From Paraburkholderia tagetis (GTDB lineage: Bacteria; Pseudomonadota; Gammaproteobacteria; Burkholderiales; Burkholderiaceae), in the NCBI RefSeq assembly GCF_022213065.1, contig NZ_JAKLJA010000021.1:1-64000 (forward strand): DNA of 64,000 nt. The letters run 5' to 3'. Of the stretch, positions 45,896-54,178 are shown one piece after another. Both the position numbers and the translations under genes were made by a program. The notes beneath the pieces were generated by a model, which was not told where the DNA came from, made no database searches, and saw nothing but the letters and a program-made list of their open reading frames with translations. Within the stretch, counting starts at the first letter, position 1, and each line of letters starts with the position of its first letter.

Positions 45896-46540
45896 ATGCC
45901 TCCCCATTCCGTTTTGCTTATCGACGACCATGCACTCTTTCGCAAAGGCGTCGCGCAGCTCATCCAGATGAATCCGCTGTTCTCGATCGCGGGCGAAGCC
46001 GCCTCGGGCCGCGAAGGCGTGGAGATGGCCGCGCGCCTGAAGCCTGAAGTCGTATTGATCGACCTGAACATGCCGGAAGTGAGCGGCATCGAGACCCTTC
46101 AATTGATGCGCGACGCTGGCGTGAACGCGCGCTTCATCATGCTGACCGTCTCGGATCATGAGCGCGACGTGGTCGCCGCGCTGCGCGCGGGCGCTCATGG
46201 CTATCTGCTCAAGGACATGGATCCCGAGGATCTTTGCATCACGCTGCAAAAAGCATTGGCGGGCGCGGCCGTGCTCAGCGACGCGGTCACGGGGAGTCTC
46301 GTGCAGGCCCTCTCGGGCGGCCAGCGCATGGCGCCCGCGCAATCGGATCTCACCGCGCGTGAAGTCGAGGTGCTCGATTACCTTGTTGAAGGGATGTGTA
46401 ACAAGGTCATTGCGCGCAAGCTTGGTATCAGCGTGGGGACTGTGAAGGTTCATGTGAAGCATGTGCTGCGTAAGCTTGATCTGCATTCGAGGCTCGAGGC
46501 CGTGGTTTGGAGGCATGAGCAGGGGTCGAGAGAGCGCTAG
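45896..46540 (+). CDS. NarL/LuxR-family response regulator (second copy)
   Basis: This 214-residue regulator is closely similar to the one at 29900-30559 over its whole length. It has an acidic pair in LIDDHALFRKG, phosphoacceptor Asp in VVLIDLNMPEV, Lys in GYLLKDMD, and the LuxR helix-turn-helix LTAREVEVLDYLVEGMCNKVIARKL. The ATG at 45896 has aaggaaa upstream. No kinase is adjacent. It could be served by the NarX-like kinase at 27952. Palindromic copy F follows it. Confidence 0.92.
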   Translation: MPPHSVLLIDDHALFRKGVAQLIQMNPLFSIAGEAASGREGVEMAARLKPEVVLIDLNMPEVSGIETLQLMRDAGVNARFIMLTVSDHERDVVAALRAGAHGYLLKDMDPEDLCITLQKALAGAAVLSDAVTGSLVQALSGGQRMAPAQSDLTAREVEVLDYLVEGMCNKVIARKLGISVGTVKVHVKHVLRKLDLHSRLEAVVWRHEQGSRER

Positions 46541-46582
46541 AGCCTGCGGTGGGCTGATTTTGGTGGGGCGCTGGGGGCGGTG

Positions 46583-47238
46583 GCCTTGTCTTGTTTTCGT
46601 GTCGGTCTATTAGTGTTGCCCCTGTGCGGGGCGGCACCTACAGCCTTGGCCTTTCCTTGTATTCGTGTCGGTCTGCTAGCGTTGCCCCTGTGCGGGGCGG
46701 CACCTACTTTTCTTTGCAGCGGCAAAGAAAAGTAGGCAAAAGAAAGCCGCTCACACCGCTAGTGTGACGCAGTGGACCACTTGCCCATTATCGGAGCGGT
46801 TCCGGAGCGTCTGTCACCACGCGCCGTACAACGGAGTGACCAAGGGCTCATTCCTCCGGCGGCGCTACGCGCGCCGTGGGGCATAACCCCAAACCAGTGG
46901 AGCGCATGCGCATCGATAGGACGCGTGCATTTTCGCTCGTTCATAAGCACCCCCGGTTTCCCTGGCAGACCCGACCGCTGCGCGCGTAGCGAGCAGCGGG
47001 ATGAATGAGCCCTTTGTCACTACGTTTAAAGGTGCGAGGTGACAGATGCCCCGGAACCACTTCGATCACGGGCAAGAGGTGGACGGCGTCACACTAGCGG
47101 TTTGAGCCGCTTTCTTTTGCCTACTTTTCTTTGCGGCTGCAAAGAAAAGTAGGTGCCGCCCCGCACAGGGGCAACGCTAATAGACCGACACGAAAGCAAG
47201 GAAACGCGACAAAGCCACCGCGAACACAAGGAAACGCG
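46583..47238. repeat. Palindromic intergenic element, copy F (about 560 bp plus extra terminal repeats)
   Basis: This is a full-length copy in B/C orientation with two irregularities. A truncated left arm (46583-46641, from ttgtcttg to ggcacctac) precedes the complete left arm that starts near 46648. The right end is also repeated, with caaggaaacgcg at about 47197-47208 and again ending at 47238. The centre (about 46893-46970) is unlike B, C, E and G. It lies between the second NarL-type gene and the sigma54-activator gene. Confidence 0.88.
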
Positions 47239-47262
47239 AAGGAAACACGAAAAAACAAACCT

Positions 47263-47285
47263 CTACCCACAAGGAGGTAGCCCCA
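47263..47285. promoter_or_regulatory. Motif shared with the trimethylamine divergent promoter
   Basis: The sequence beginning ctacccac and continuing aaggaggtag matches 36119-36141 at 20 of 23 positions and has the same weak inverted symmetry (ctacc / ggtag). It lies about 135 bp upstream of the sigma54-activator start, just outside palindromic copy F. Confidence 0.5.
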
Positions 47286-47419
47286 TAAGGCGAATTGTCA
47301 CCAGAAATTTGACTGCAAATAATTGGCTCCATCAGGCTGGCAGCAGCGCCGCCATTCAACGGCGCTACGCCCATCGATGTGCTCATTATTGGCAATCGAA
47401 GACTCCGGAGACACGTGTC

Positions 47420-49501
47420 ATGCAGTCAACCCAATATGCCGATGAATGTATTGAGCGGCCGGCCCGCGCGAGCGGCATAGACAGCGTATTGCGCCAGCGG
47501 CTCGGACACTACGAGCCGAGCGCGGCCATCGTGCGCTCGTGGACGCGCTGCCTGAACGACTACGGGCTCGACCCCGATGCCTGCCGCCCACCGCCCGTGC
47601 TCACGAGCATCGAACTCGCGCAGCGCCGCGAGCGCCTCGCCGATCTGATCGGCTGCGCAAAGCTCGAAATGACGACGCTCTATCAACAACTGGGCGATGC
47701 CGATCTCGCAGTCGTGCTCAGCGACGCGGACGGCGTGATCCTGCATCTCGTGTCCTCGGCAAGCTTCGCGGAGCAAGTGGAAGACTGGGGCTTTTGCGCG
47801 GGCGCGGTCTGGAGCGAGCGCGAAGCGGGCACCAACGGCATGGGCACCTGCCTTGCCGAAGGCGAAGCGCTCGCCGTGCGCCAGCACGAGCATTTCTTCT
47901 CGCGCTATGCCGCCCTCACCTGCTCGGCCGCGCCCGTATTCGACGAGCGCGGCGCGCTCGCGGGCGTGCTCGACGTGACGAGCCGCTCGCAGTTGCAGCA
48001 ACAACATTCGCTCGTGCTGGTGGGCATGTCGCGGCAGATGATCGAGAACCGTCTGCTCGATGCGCGCCACACGCAGGCGCACATGGTGCACTTTCATAGC
48101 CGCCCGGAATTCGTGAATACGCTGCATGCCGGCAAACTGACAATCGACGAGAGCGGCCTCGTGCTCGGCGCGAACCGCAGCGCGCTGTTTCAACTCGGCT
48201 TTGGCACGCTGGCCGAAATCGCCGGCAAGCGCATCACCGATCTCTTCAACGCCACACTCGCCGATCTCGTCGCGCGCAGTGTGCAGAGCTCGTTTCACCC
48301 GGTTGCCGTGTATCGCGCTCATGCGCCGAATCGTTTCTTCGCGGTCGCGCAAGCACCGCTCAAGCAAACCGTGGCGAACATGGGCCGGACCATGGTGCAG
48401 CCTGCCGCCGCGCTAGATCCCCAAAAACCGCACGAGGGCGAAACGGCCACGCCACGCCGCGCGCCCGCGCGCAACCCCGGGCGTGCTTCGGGTGGCCCGC
48501 GCGTCGAATTTGGCGACGCGCATCTCGCGAGCCAGTTGCGCCTTGGCGAACGCGTGATCGATCGCGGCATCGCCGTGCTCGTGCGCGGCGAGACGGGCTC
48601 AGGCAAGGACGTGTTCGCCAATGCGCTGCACGCGGCCAGCGCGCGCCGCGACGGGCCGTTCGTCGCGATCAATTGCGCGTCGTTGCCCGAGCATCTGATC
48701 GAAAGCGAATTGTTTGGCTATCGCGCGGGCGCATTCACAGGCGCGCAGCGCGAGGGACGGCGCGGCAAGATCCTGCAGGCCAACGGCGGCACGCTCTTTC
48801 TCGACGAGATCGGCGACATGCCGCTCGCACTCCAGGCGCGGCTGCTGCGCGTGCTCGAAGAGCGCGAAGTGACACCGCTTGGCTCGGAGGCGGTCATCAA
48901 GGTCGATTTCCAGCTTATCAGCGCGAGCCATCGCGACCTTGCTGCGCTTGTTGCTAACGGACAGTTTCGCGAAGACCTCTACTACCGGCTCAACGGTGTG
49001 GCGGTGAGCGTGCCGCCGCTGCGCGAGCGCGAAGACAAGCTCGATTTGATTCTTCATCTGCTTGAGCAGGATAACGAAGTACCGCCGATGCTGGGCCGGG
49101 ACGCCCGGCGGATTCTGCTTGCGAGTGCGTGGCCGGGCAACGTGCGCCAACTGCGCAATGTGCTGCGCACGGCTGCCGCGCTGTGCGACGGGCCGGAGCT
49201 TACTGCAGCGCATCTGCCTGCGGAGCTCGTTGGGGGGGCGGTGCTGCCCGCTGTGCAGAGGGGCGATGCAAGCGGGTATACGCCGCTTGCGATGGCATCG
49301 GATGGCGATGGGGACATCGATCAGCGTGACGATGGTGATGATGGCTGCGAGCCGCTCAATGCCATCCTGCAGGCGGAGCGCGATGCGCTTATGGGATTGC
49401 TGGATATGCATCGATGGAATGTTAGCGAAGTCGCTAATGCTTTGGGCGTTACGCGTAATACGTTGTATCGGAAAATGCGCAGGGTTCGGATCAAGCGATG
49501 A
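47420..49501 (+). CDS. Sigma54-dependent activator of AcoR type (GAF, AAA+, Fis helix-turn-helix)
   Basis: This 693-residue transcription activator has an N-terminal sensory region with GAF-like domain (about 75-210, ADLAVVLSDADGVILHL, EREAGTNGMGTCLAEGEALAV), a PAS-like part (about 235-310) and an AAA+ domain with Walker A GETGSGKD, the sigma54 contact loop GAFTGAQ and Walker B GGTLFLDEIGD. A Fis-type helix-turn-helix is at the end (WNVSEVANALGVTRNTLYRKM). The ATG at 47420 follows ccggaga. A motif upstream is shared with the trimethylamine promoter region, so it may control those genes; this is inference. Confidence 0.9.
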   Translation: MQSTQYADECIERPARASGIDSVLRQRLGHYEPSAAIVRSWTRCLNDYGLDPDACRPPPVLTSIELAQRRERLADLIGCAKLEMTTLYQQLGDADLAVVLSDADGVILHLVSSASFAEQVEDWGFCAGAVWSEREAGTNGMGTCLAEGEALAVRQHEHFFSRYAALTCSAAPVFDERGALAGVLDVTSRSQLQQQHSLVLVGMSRQMIENRLLDARHTQAHMVHFHSRPEFVNTLHAGKLTIDESGLVLGANRSALFQLGFGTLAEIAGKRITDLFNATLADLVARSVQSSFHPVAVYRAHAPNRFFAVAQAPLKQTVANMGRTMVQPAAALDPQKPHEGETATPRRAPARNPGRASGGPRVEFGDAHLASQLRLGERVIDRGIAVLVRGETGSGKDVFANALHAASARRDGPFVAINCASLPEHLIESELFGYRAGAFTGAQREGRRGKILQANGGTLFLDEIGDMPLALQARLLRVLEEREVTPLGSEAVIKVDFQLISASHRDLAALVANGQFREDLYYRLNGVAVSVPPLREREDKLDLILHLLEQDNEVPPMLGRDARRILLASAWPGNVRQLRNVLRTAAALCDGPELTAAHLPAELVGGAVLPAVQRGDASGYTPLAMASDGDGDIDQRDDGDDGCEPLNAILQAERDALMGLLDMHRWNVSEVANALGVTRNTLYRKMRRVRIKR

Positions 49502-49542
49502 TGTTATGCACGCTTTGGTGCTTTGGTGCCTTGTCTATTTGT

Positions 49543-50104
49543 CGCGTTTCCTTGCTTTCGTGTCGGTCTATTAGTGTTGCCCCTGTGCGGGGCGGCACCT
49601 ACTTTTCTTTGCAGCGGCAAAGAAAAGTAGGCAAAAGAAAGCCGCTCAAACCGCTAGTGTGACGCCGTCCACCACTTGCCGTTAGTCGAAGTGGTTCCGG
49701 GGCATCCGTCATCTCGCACCTTCAATGTTAGTGACAAAGGGCTCATTCATCCCGCTGCTCGCTACGCGCGCAGCGGTCGGGTATGCAGGGGAAACCAAGG
49801 GTTCTGCCGTGGCACTCGAATACGCACGTGCTGCATCGATTCGTATGCATTCCTCTGGTTTTGGATTATGCCCCACGGCGCGCGTAGCGCCGCCGGAGGG
49901 ATGAGTCCTTGGTCACTCCGTTGTACGGCGCGTGGTGACAGACGCTCCGGAACCGCTCCGATTACGGGCAAGTGGTGGACGGCGTCACACTAGCGGTTTG
50001 AGCGGCTTTCTTTTGCCTACTTTTCTTTGCCGCTGCAAAGAAAAGTAGGTGCCGCCCCGCACAGGGGCAACACTAATAGACCGACACGAATACAAGGAAA
50101 CGCG
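49543..50104. repeat. Palindromic intergenic element, copy G (562 bp, inverted orientation)
   Basis: This is a full-length copy whose interior is inverted relative to B, C, E and F: the ggttccggggcatccgtcat side comes first. Arms carry the standard hairpins. Its centre (about 49784-49860) is most like that of copy E when reversed. It separates the convergent sigma54-activator and HAD genes. A 105-codon plus-strand frame (49676-49993) is this copy's internal ORF. Confidence 0.92.
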
Positions 50105-50132
50105 AAACAGCAAAAAACAAGAAAAAAGAAAT

Positions 50133-50708
50133 TCAGATATACAACCCAGCCCAATCATCATGCCGATAACCGGCCTGCACGACACGCCTGGTGCGTTTAG
50201 GCTGCTGGGGACTCCCAATCAACTCCAGCAACTCGCCAAGCGAATCGATCACCTGCAGACAAGGCGATTCCGCCTGATCACCACCCCCAGAACGAGCGGA
50301 GCCCCCAACATAATTCACCCGAACCAACTGCATCCCGGCGGCCTGCGCGGCGAGCGCATCATTCTCGGAATCCCCTACATAAAGCGCATGAGCAGGCTGC
50401 ACCGCCAGCGCCTCACAGGCATGCAACAGCGGCGCCGGATGCGGCTTACGCTGCGCGACAGCGCCACCATCCACCACAATATCGAACCACATCGACAGCC
50501 CAAAGCGCTGCAGCACAGGTTCGACCGCATCCATCGCCTTGTCGGTCACCATTCCGAGCTTCAACCCCATGCGCCGCAATCCATCGAGCGCGATCTCGAC
50601 ATCGGGAAAAAGCTCCGCCAATTGGCCGCCGATGCGCTTGCCATGCAAGGTGCTGGCAAGATCGAACAGGACAGCGTCGATGGGCAGTTTGCGCGACATG
50701 ACTTGCAT
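50133..50708 (-). CDS. HAD-superfamily phosphatase-like protein, CbbZ-type, capless with altered motif I
   Basis: This 191-residue protein resembles the core of phosphoglycolate phosphatase. Motif II (MVTDK), motif III (QRKPHPAPLL) and motif IV (GDSENDALAA) are intact. Motif I reads FDLASTL instead of FDLDGTL, so the general acid/base Asp is Ala. The helical cap normally found after motif I (about 60 residues) is missing, and the chain passes straight to AELFPDVEIALDGL. It is probably inactive as a phosphatase. It lies 45 bp after the phosphoribulokinase gene on the same strand, the usual place for CbbZ. Confidence 0.8.
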   Translation of the reverse strand: MQVMSRKLPIDAVLFDLASTLHGKRIGGQLAELFPDVEIALDGLRRMGLKLGMVTDKAMDAVEPVLQRFGLSMWFDIVVDGGAVAQRKPHPAPLLHACEALAVQPAHALYVGDSENDALAAQAAGMQLVRVNYVGGSARSGGGDQAESPCLQVIDSLGELLELIGSPQQPKRTRRVVQAGYRHDDWAGLYI

Positions 50709-50753
50709 GAAAGTATCTCCTGTTGTTAGGCGCGCCGTCAGGTCCTCGGGCCC

Positions 50754-51626
50754 TCAGGCCGCGCGTTGTTGCCGATCGATCATCTTGAGGATCATCGGCG
50801 TAAAGATCAGTTGCATCGCGAGCCCCATCTTGCCGCCCGGCACGACAATCACGTTGGGCCGGCTCATGAACGAGTCCTGCAGCATCGTCAGCAGATAGGG
50901 AAAATCGATCCCCTTCGGATTGGCGAAGCGGATCACCACAAAGCTCTCGTCGGCGCTCGGTATATCGCGCGCCGTAAATGGATTGGACGTATCCACGGTC
51001 GGCACCCGCTGAAAATTCACGTGCGTTCGGCTGAACTGCGGACAGATGTAATGCGCGTAGTCGGGCATGCGGCGCAGGATGGTGTCCATCACCGCTTCCT
51101 GCGAGTAGCCGCGCAACGTCTTGTCGCGATGCAGTTTCTGGATCCACTCGAGGTTGATGATGGGCACCACGCCCACGAGGAGATCCGCGTGCTGCGCCAC
51201 GTCGATGCCGTGGCCGACGAAGCCGCCATGCAGCCCCTCGTAAAAGAGCAGGTCGGTGTCCGGCTCGACGTCGGTCCACGCGGTGAATTTGCCCGGCTCC
51301 ACGTCGTATTCCAGCGCTTCGGCTTCGTCGTGGATATACTTGCGCACGCGGCCCCGGCCAGTTGCGCCGTACTGCCTGAACAGATCTTCGAGCCGGTCCA
51401 GCAAGTTCGCATCGGGACCGAAGTGGCTGAATTGCTGGCGCTGTTCTTCCGCCTCCTTCATCGCGATGTGCATGCCCTCGCGGTCGTGACGGTGGAACGC
51501 ATCGCCCTCCACGATCTGCGCCTTCAGCTTCTCGCGCCTGAAAATGTGCTGAAAGCTGTTCATTACCGTGGTCGTGCCCGCGCCGCTCGAACCGGTGACC
51601 GCCACGATCGGATGTTTGATCGACAT
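50754..51626 (-). CDS. cbbP: Phosphoribulokinase
   Basis: This 290-residue class I enzyme makes ribulose-1,5-bisphosphate from ribulose-5-phosphate and ATP. It has Walker A VTGSSGAGTTT, the EGDAFHRHDR segment with catalytic Asp and Arg, YEGLHGG, and the later YICPQFSRTHVNFQRVPTVDTSNPF region. All expected catalytic residues appear intact. The ATG at 51626 lies 10 bp after the FBPase-like gene stop. No RuBisCO gene is in the window, so its Calvin-cycle partners must lie elsewhere if the pathway works. Confidence 0.94.
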   Translation of the reverse strand: MSIKHPIVAVTGSSGAGTTTVMNSFQHIFRREKLKAQIVEGDAFHRHDREGMHIAMKEAEEQRQQFSHFGPDANLLDRLEDLFRQYGATGRGRVRKYIHDEAEALEYDVEPGKFTAWTDVEPDTDLLFYEGLHGGFVGHGIDVAQHADLLVGVVPIINLEWIQKLHRDKTLRGYSQEAVMDTILRRMPDYAHYICPQFSRTHVNFQRVPTVDTSNPFTARDIPSADESFVVIRFANPKGIDFPYLLTMLQDSFMSRPNVIVVPGGKMGLAMQLIFTPMILKMIDRQQRAA

Positions 51627-51636
51627 GGTCTCTCGC

Positions 51637-52695
51637 TCAGGCGCAGGCTTCGGGCCGGAACAGCGAACGCTCGTTAAAGAGCGGCGAATCGAACGGCCGG
51701 TCCACGCCACGCTCGTACTCGCCGTAATAGCGCTCGAGCCGCGCGACTTCGCGCGTCGTTCCCAGCACCATGCCCGTGCGCTCGTCGAGTGCGCCGGGCC
51801 GCAAATCGAGCACACGCTCGCGTCCCGTGCTGGCCGCGCCGCCCGCCTGCTCGATCAGCCACGCGAGCGGCTGTGCCATGTGCACCAGGTTCAGGCCGCT
51901 TGCGCCCTGCGCCTCGCGGGGCTCGCGCGGCACGATGCTCACGCCGCCGCGCACCAGGATGCGATGCAGGTCGGCAACCGCGCAGCCGCCAAAGCGCAGG
52001 CTGAAGTCGTGCTCGCGCTCGCCCACGCTGCCCGCCCGGCATTCGCGCACATAGCGCAGCACCGGCGGCTCCCAGGCGTGCTCGCGCGCGCCGTCGATCG
52101 CGAGTTCGACGCCCCCCTCCGGCACGCGCATCGCGTGGTGCGTGAGCACGAAGGTGCCGCTCGCGCGATCGAGCGTGAAGCCGTGGGTGCCGCGTCCGAG
52201 TGTCAAGACGAGCAGCGTCGAAGGGCCGTAGAGCGCATGGGCCGCCGCGCGCAGGGCATCGCCGCCGCGCCGCCATGCGGCCTCCCGCGCGTCCTTATCC
52301 GTCGATTCGCTCGCAGCCTCGCGCACCGAAAAAATGCTGCCCGCCACGCCGTTTTCCGCGATTTGCGCTGCCCCGTCGAGCGCTTCGAAGGCCAGCAGAT
52401 AGCCTTTGCGAGCGGTTGCCGTCGTGGCCCATGTGCTGTTCGTTTGCGCCGCTGAATAGCCCGCTATACACGCGCTGCGCTCGCACAGCCCCATCATCAA
52501 TTGGCGCGCGAGCGCCTGGGCGCCTGCGCCCGCGCTGCCATCGAGCATGACCCTCTCGATCATCGCTGCGATGGCGCGCACCGCAAGCGCGATCTCGCCG
52601 ATTACGCTACGCAGGCGGTATGCACCGGCTTCGTCGTGTGCGCCGTCCAGTGCGCGTGCAAGGAAGTCGTCGAGCGTCATGTATCGGGATGGCAT
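51637..52695 (-). CDS. Class I fructose-1,6-bisphosphatase-like protein with degraded active site
   Basis: This 352-residue protein is clearly homologous to CbbF over its full length (YLLAFEALDG, ALYGPSTLLVLTLGRGTHGFTLD, LVHMAQPLAWLIEQAGGAASTGR, SPLFNERSLFR). Metal and catalytic positions are changed: the usual DPLDGSSN reads EALDGAAQ, the SEEM segment is replaced near GYSAAQ, and the Glu of YEANP is Met (HMAQP). Catalysis is therefore unlikely, although the frame is intact. The ATG at 52695 is my choice; a Met at 52683 is possible. It heads the minus-strand cbb operon, divergent from CbbR. Confidence 0.82.
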   Translation of the reverse strand: MPSRYMTLDDFLARALDGAHDEAGAYRLRSVIGEIALAVRAIAAMIERVMLDGSAGAGAQALARQLMMGLCERSACIAGYSAAQTNSTWATTATARKGYLLAFEALDGAAQIAENGVAGSIFSVREAASESTDKDAREAAWRRGGDALRAAAHALYGPSTLLVLTLGRGTHGFTLDRASGTFVLTHHAMRVPEGGVELAIDGAREHAWEPPVLRYVRECRAGSVGEREHDFSLRFGGCAVADLHRILVRGGVSIVPREPREAQGASGLNLVHMAQPLAWLIEQAGGAASTGRERVLDLRPGALDERTGMVLGTTREVARLERYYGEYERGVDRPFDSPLFNERSLFRPEACA

Positions 52696-52838
52696 GGTCG
52701 CCTCATTGCAGGAGTTCAGAAAGCTTCGCACCGCGCGAAATGCGCGGCCCGCACGAATACCGGCAGCAAGAGCAAGATGCCTGCCAACCTCCGCGACCCG
52801 TTACTGCGGCTGGCCTCGCCAGCCGCGTCGACACCGCG

Positions 52839-52876
52839 CGTTTTCACCTGCGCTTTTCATCTGCGCTTTTCACCTG
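52839..52876. repeat. Three tandem 12-13-bp units in the cbb divergent region
   Basis: Three copies of the unit cgcttttcacctg, the first one base shorter and the second with one change, lie head to tail upstream of the FBPase-like gene. Confidence 0.85.
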
Positions 52877-52977
52877 GACTTCGCCGGCGTTCGATTCGAA
52901 CGCCCGCTTTGCACAACACGGCTCAACGATAAAGCGCTGATCGAATCAGCGAAATTCAGATATTCTTAGCCATCCTA

Positions 52978-52991
52978 TAAGGGATCCCTTA
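52978..52991. promoter_or_regulatory. Perfect 14-bp palindrome, candidate CbbR operator
   Basis: The sequence TAAGGGATCCCTTA is a perfect palindrome 34 bp before the cbbR ATG. It has the T-rich/A-rich half-sites expected of a LysR-type box. Binding by CbbR is inference. Confidence 0.5.
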
Positions 52992-53025
52992 CCTGTTCGC
53001 GCGCCAGCGCTTCTTCGGGTTAGTC

Positions 53026-53991
53026 ATGCTCAACTTCGTTCGCACGCTCACGCTGCGCCAGTTGCAGATCTTCGCCGCCGCCGCGGAGCACGTGAGCTTC
53101 GTGCGCGCGGCGCAAGAGCTTCATCTCACGCAGCCGGCTGTCTCCATGCAGATCAAGCAGCTCGAAGAAGCCGTCGGCCTGCCGCTTTTCGAGCGCATCG
53201 CGCGCCGCATCGTGCTGACCGAAGCCGGCACCACGCTCGCGCATCATGCGCAGCGAATCCTGGGCGAGGTGAAGGACGCCCAGGATGCGTTGCAGTCGCT
53301 CTTGCTTGCCGACAGCGGCGCGATCTCAGTTGGCCTCGTAAGCACCGCGCGCTATTTCGTGCCGCAACTGATTGCGCGCTACTGCGCCCAGTTTCCGAAG
53401 GTCGAAGTGCGCTTCACGATCGCCCCACGCGAGCCGCTGTTGCGCATGTTGCAGGACAACGCCATCGACGTCGCGGTGATGGGCCGCCCGCCGCGCGATC
53501 TCGACGCCATCGCCGAGCCGCTCGCGTATAACCCGCAGGTGATCGTCGCGGCGCGCGATCACGCGTTCGCGGCGGCGCGGCGCATCGACGTGCAGGAGCT
53601 GCGCCATGAGACCTTCCTCATGCGCGAGCCGGGCTCGGGCACGCGCACCGTCGTCGAGCAAATGTTCAAGCATCATCTTTTCTCTCCCGCGAAAATCGTC
53701 ACGCTCGATAGCAACGAGACCATCAAACAAGCCGTGATGGCGGGCATGGGCATCAGCCTGCTTTCGCTGCACACGTTGCGGCTCGAATTGCGCACGCGCG
53801 AAATCGCGCTGCTCGACGTGAGCGGCACGCCCATCGACCGCGCGTGGCAGATCGTGCATCTGAACGCGCGCCAGCTCTCGCCCACCTGCCAGTCGTTCCG
53901 CCGCTTCGTACTGGAAAACACCGAGACATACCTCGCCCGCGAATACGGGGATCTGCCCACGCACCCGGTGCGCATCCGGCAAGACGAGTGA
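53026..53991 (+). CDS. cbbR: LysR-family regulator, CbbR type
   Basis: This 321-residue protein has an N-terminal winged helix-turn-helix (LRQLQIFAAAAEHVSFVRAAQELHLTQPAVSMQIKQLEEAVG) and a periplasmic-binding-like effector domain (about 95-300). The overall sequence fits CbbR of beta-proteobacteria (GLVSTARYFVPQLIARYCAQFPKVEV, MREPGSGTRTVVEQMF). It is divergent from the FBPase-like/phosphoribulokinase operon, the classic CbbR position. The gene is intact, which suggests the cbb promoter is still regulated. Confidence 0.9.
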   Translation: MLNFVRTLTLRQLQIFAAAAEHVSFVRAAQELHLTQPAVSMQIKQLEEAVGLPLFERIARRIVLTEAGTTLAHHAQRILGEVKDAQDALQSLLLADSGAISVGLVSTARYFVPQLIARYCAQFPKVEVRFTIAPREPLLRMLQDNAIDVAVMGRPPRDLDAIAEPLAYNPQVIVAARDHAFAAARRIDVQELRHETFLMREPGSGTRTVVEQMFKHHLFSPAKIVTLDSNETIKQAVMAGMGISLLSLHTLRLELRTREIALLDVSGTPIDRAWQIVHLNARQLSPTCQSFRRFVLENTETYLAREYGDLPTHPVRIRQDE

Positions 53992-54178
53992 CACACTGTC
54001 ACCGATACGGCGCATGTGTGCGTTCGAGCAGAGCGACGCTTGCGCGCTAGCGCGCACTCGATACATCCGCTCCACGCAGGCGCTTGAGTCGATCTGCGCG
54101 CACACGCGGCCCGTATGGCATGACGCTTGCATGAGTCGGCGGACCAGGCCGTCCGCTCACCGATGCGAGGAAGCGCTC

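Larger units (their letters stand above)
52696..53025. promoter_or_regulatory. Divergent cbb operon-cbbR promoter region
   Basis: This 330-bp space holds a short tandem array (52839-52876, units of 12-13 bp of type cgcttttcacctg) and a perfect 14-bp palindrome near the cbbR start. No gene is seen. LysR-type regulators usually bind such divergent regions, so this is the likely CbbR target. Confidence 0.65.

Noticed and set aside
47177..47395. 72-codon minus-strand frame at the edge of copy F
   Set aside because: It is derived from the repeat arm and regulatory space; no independent support.
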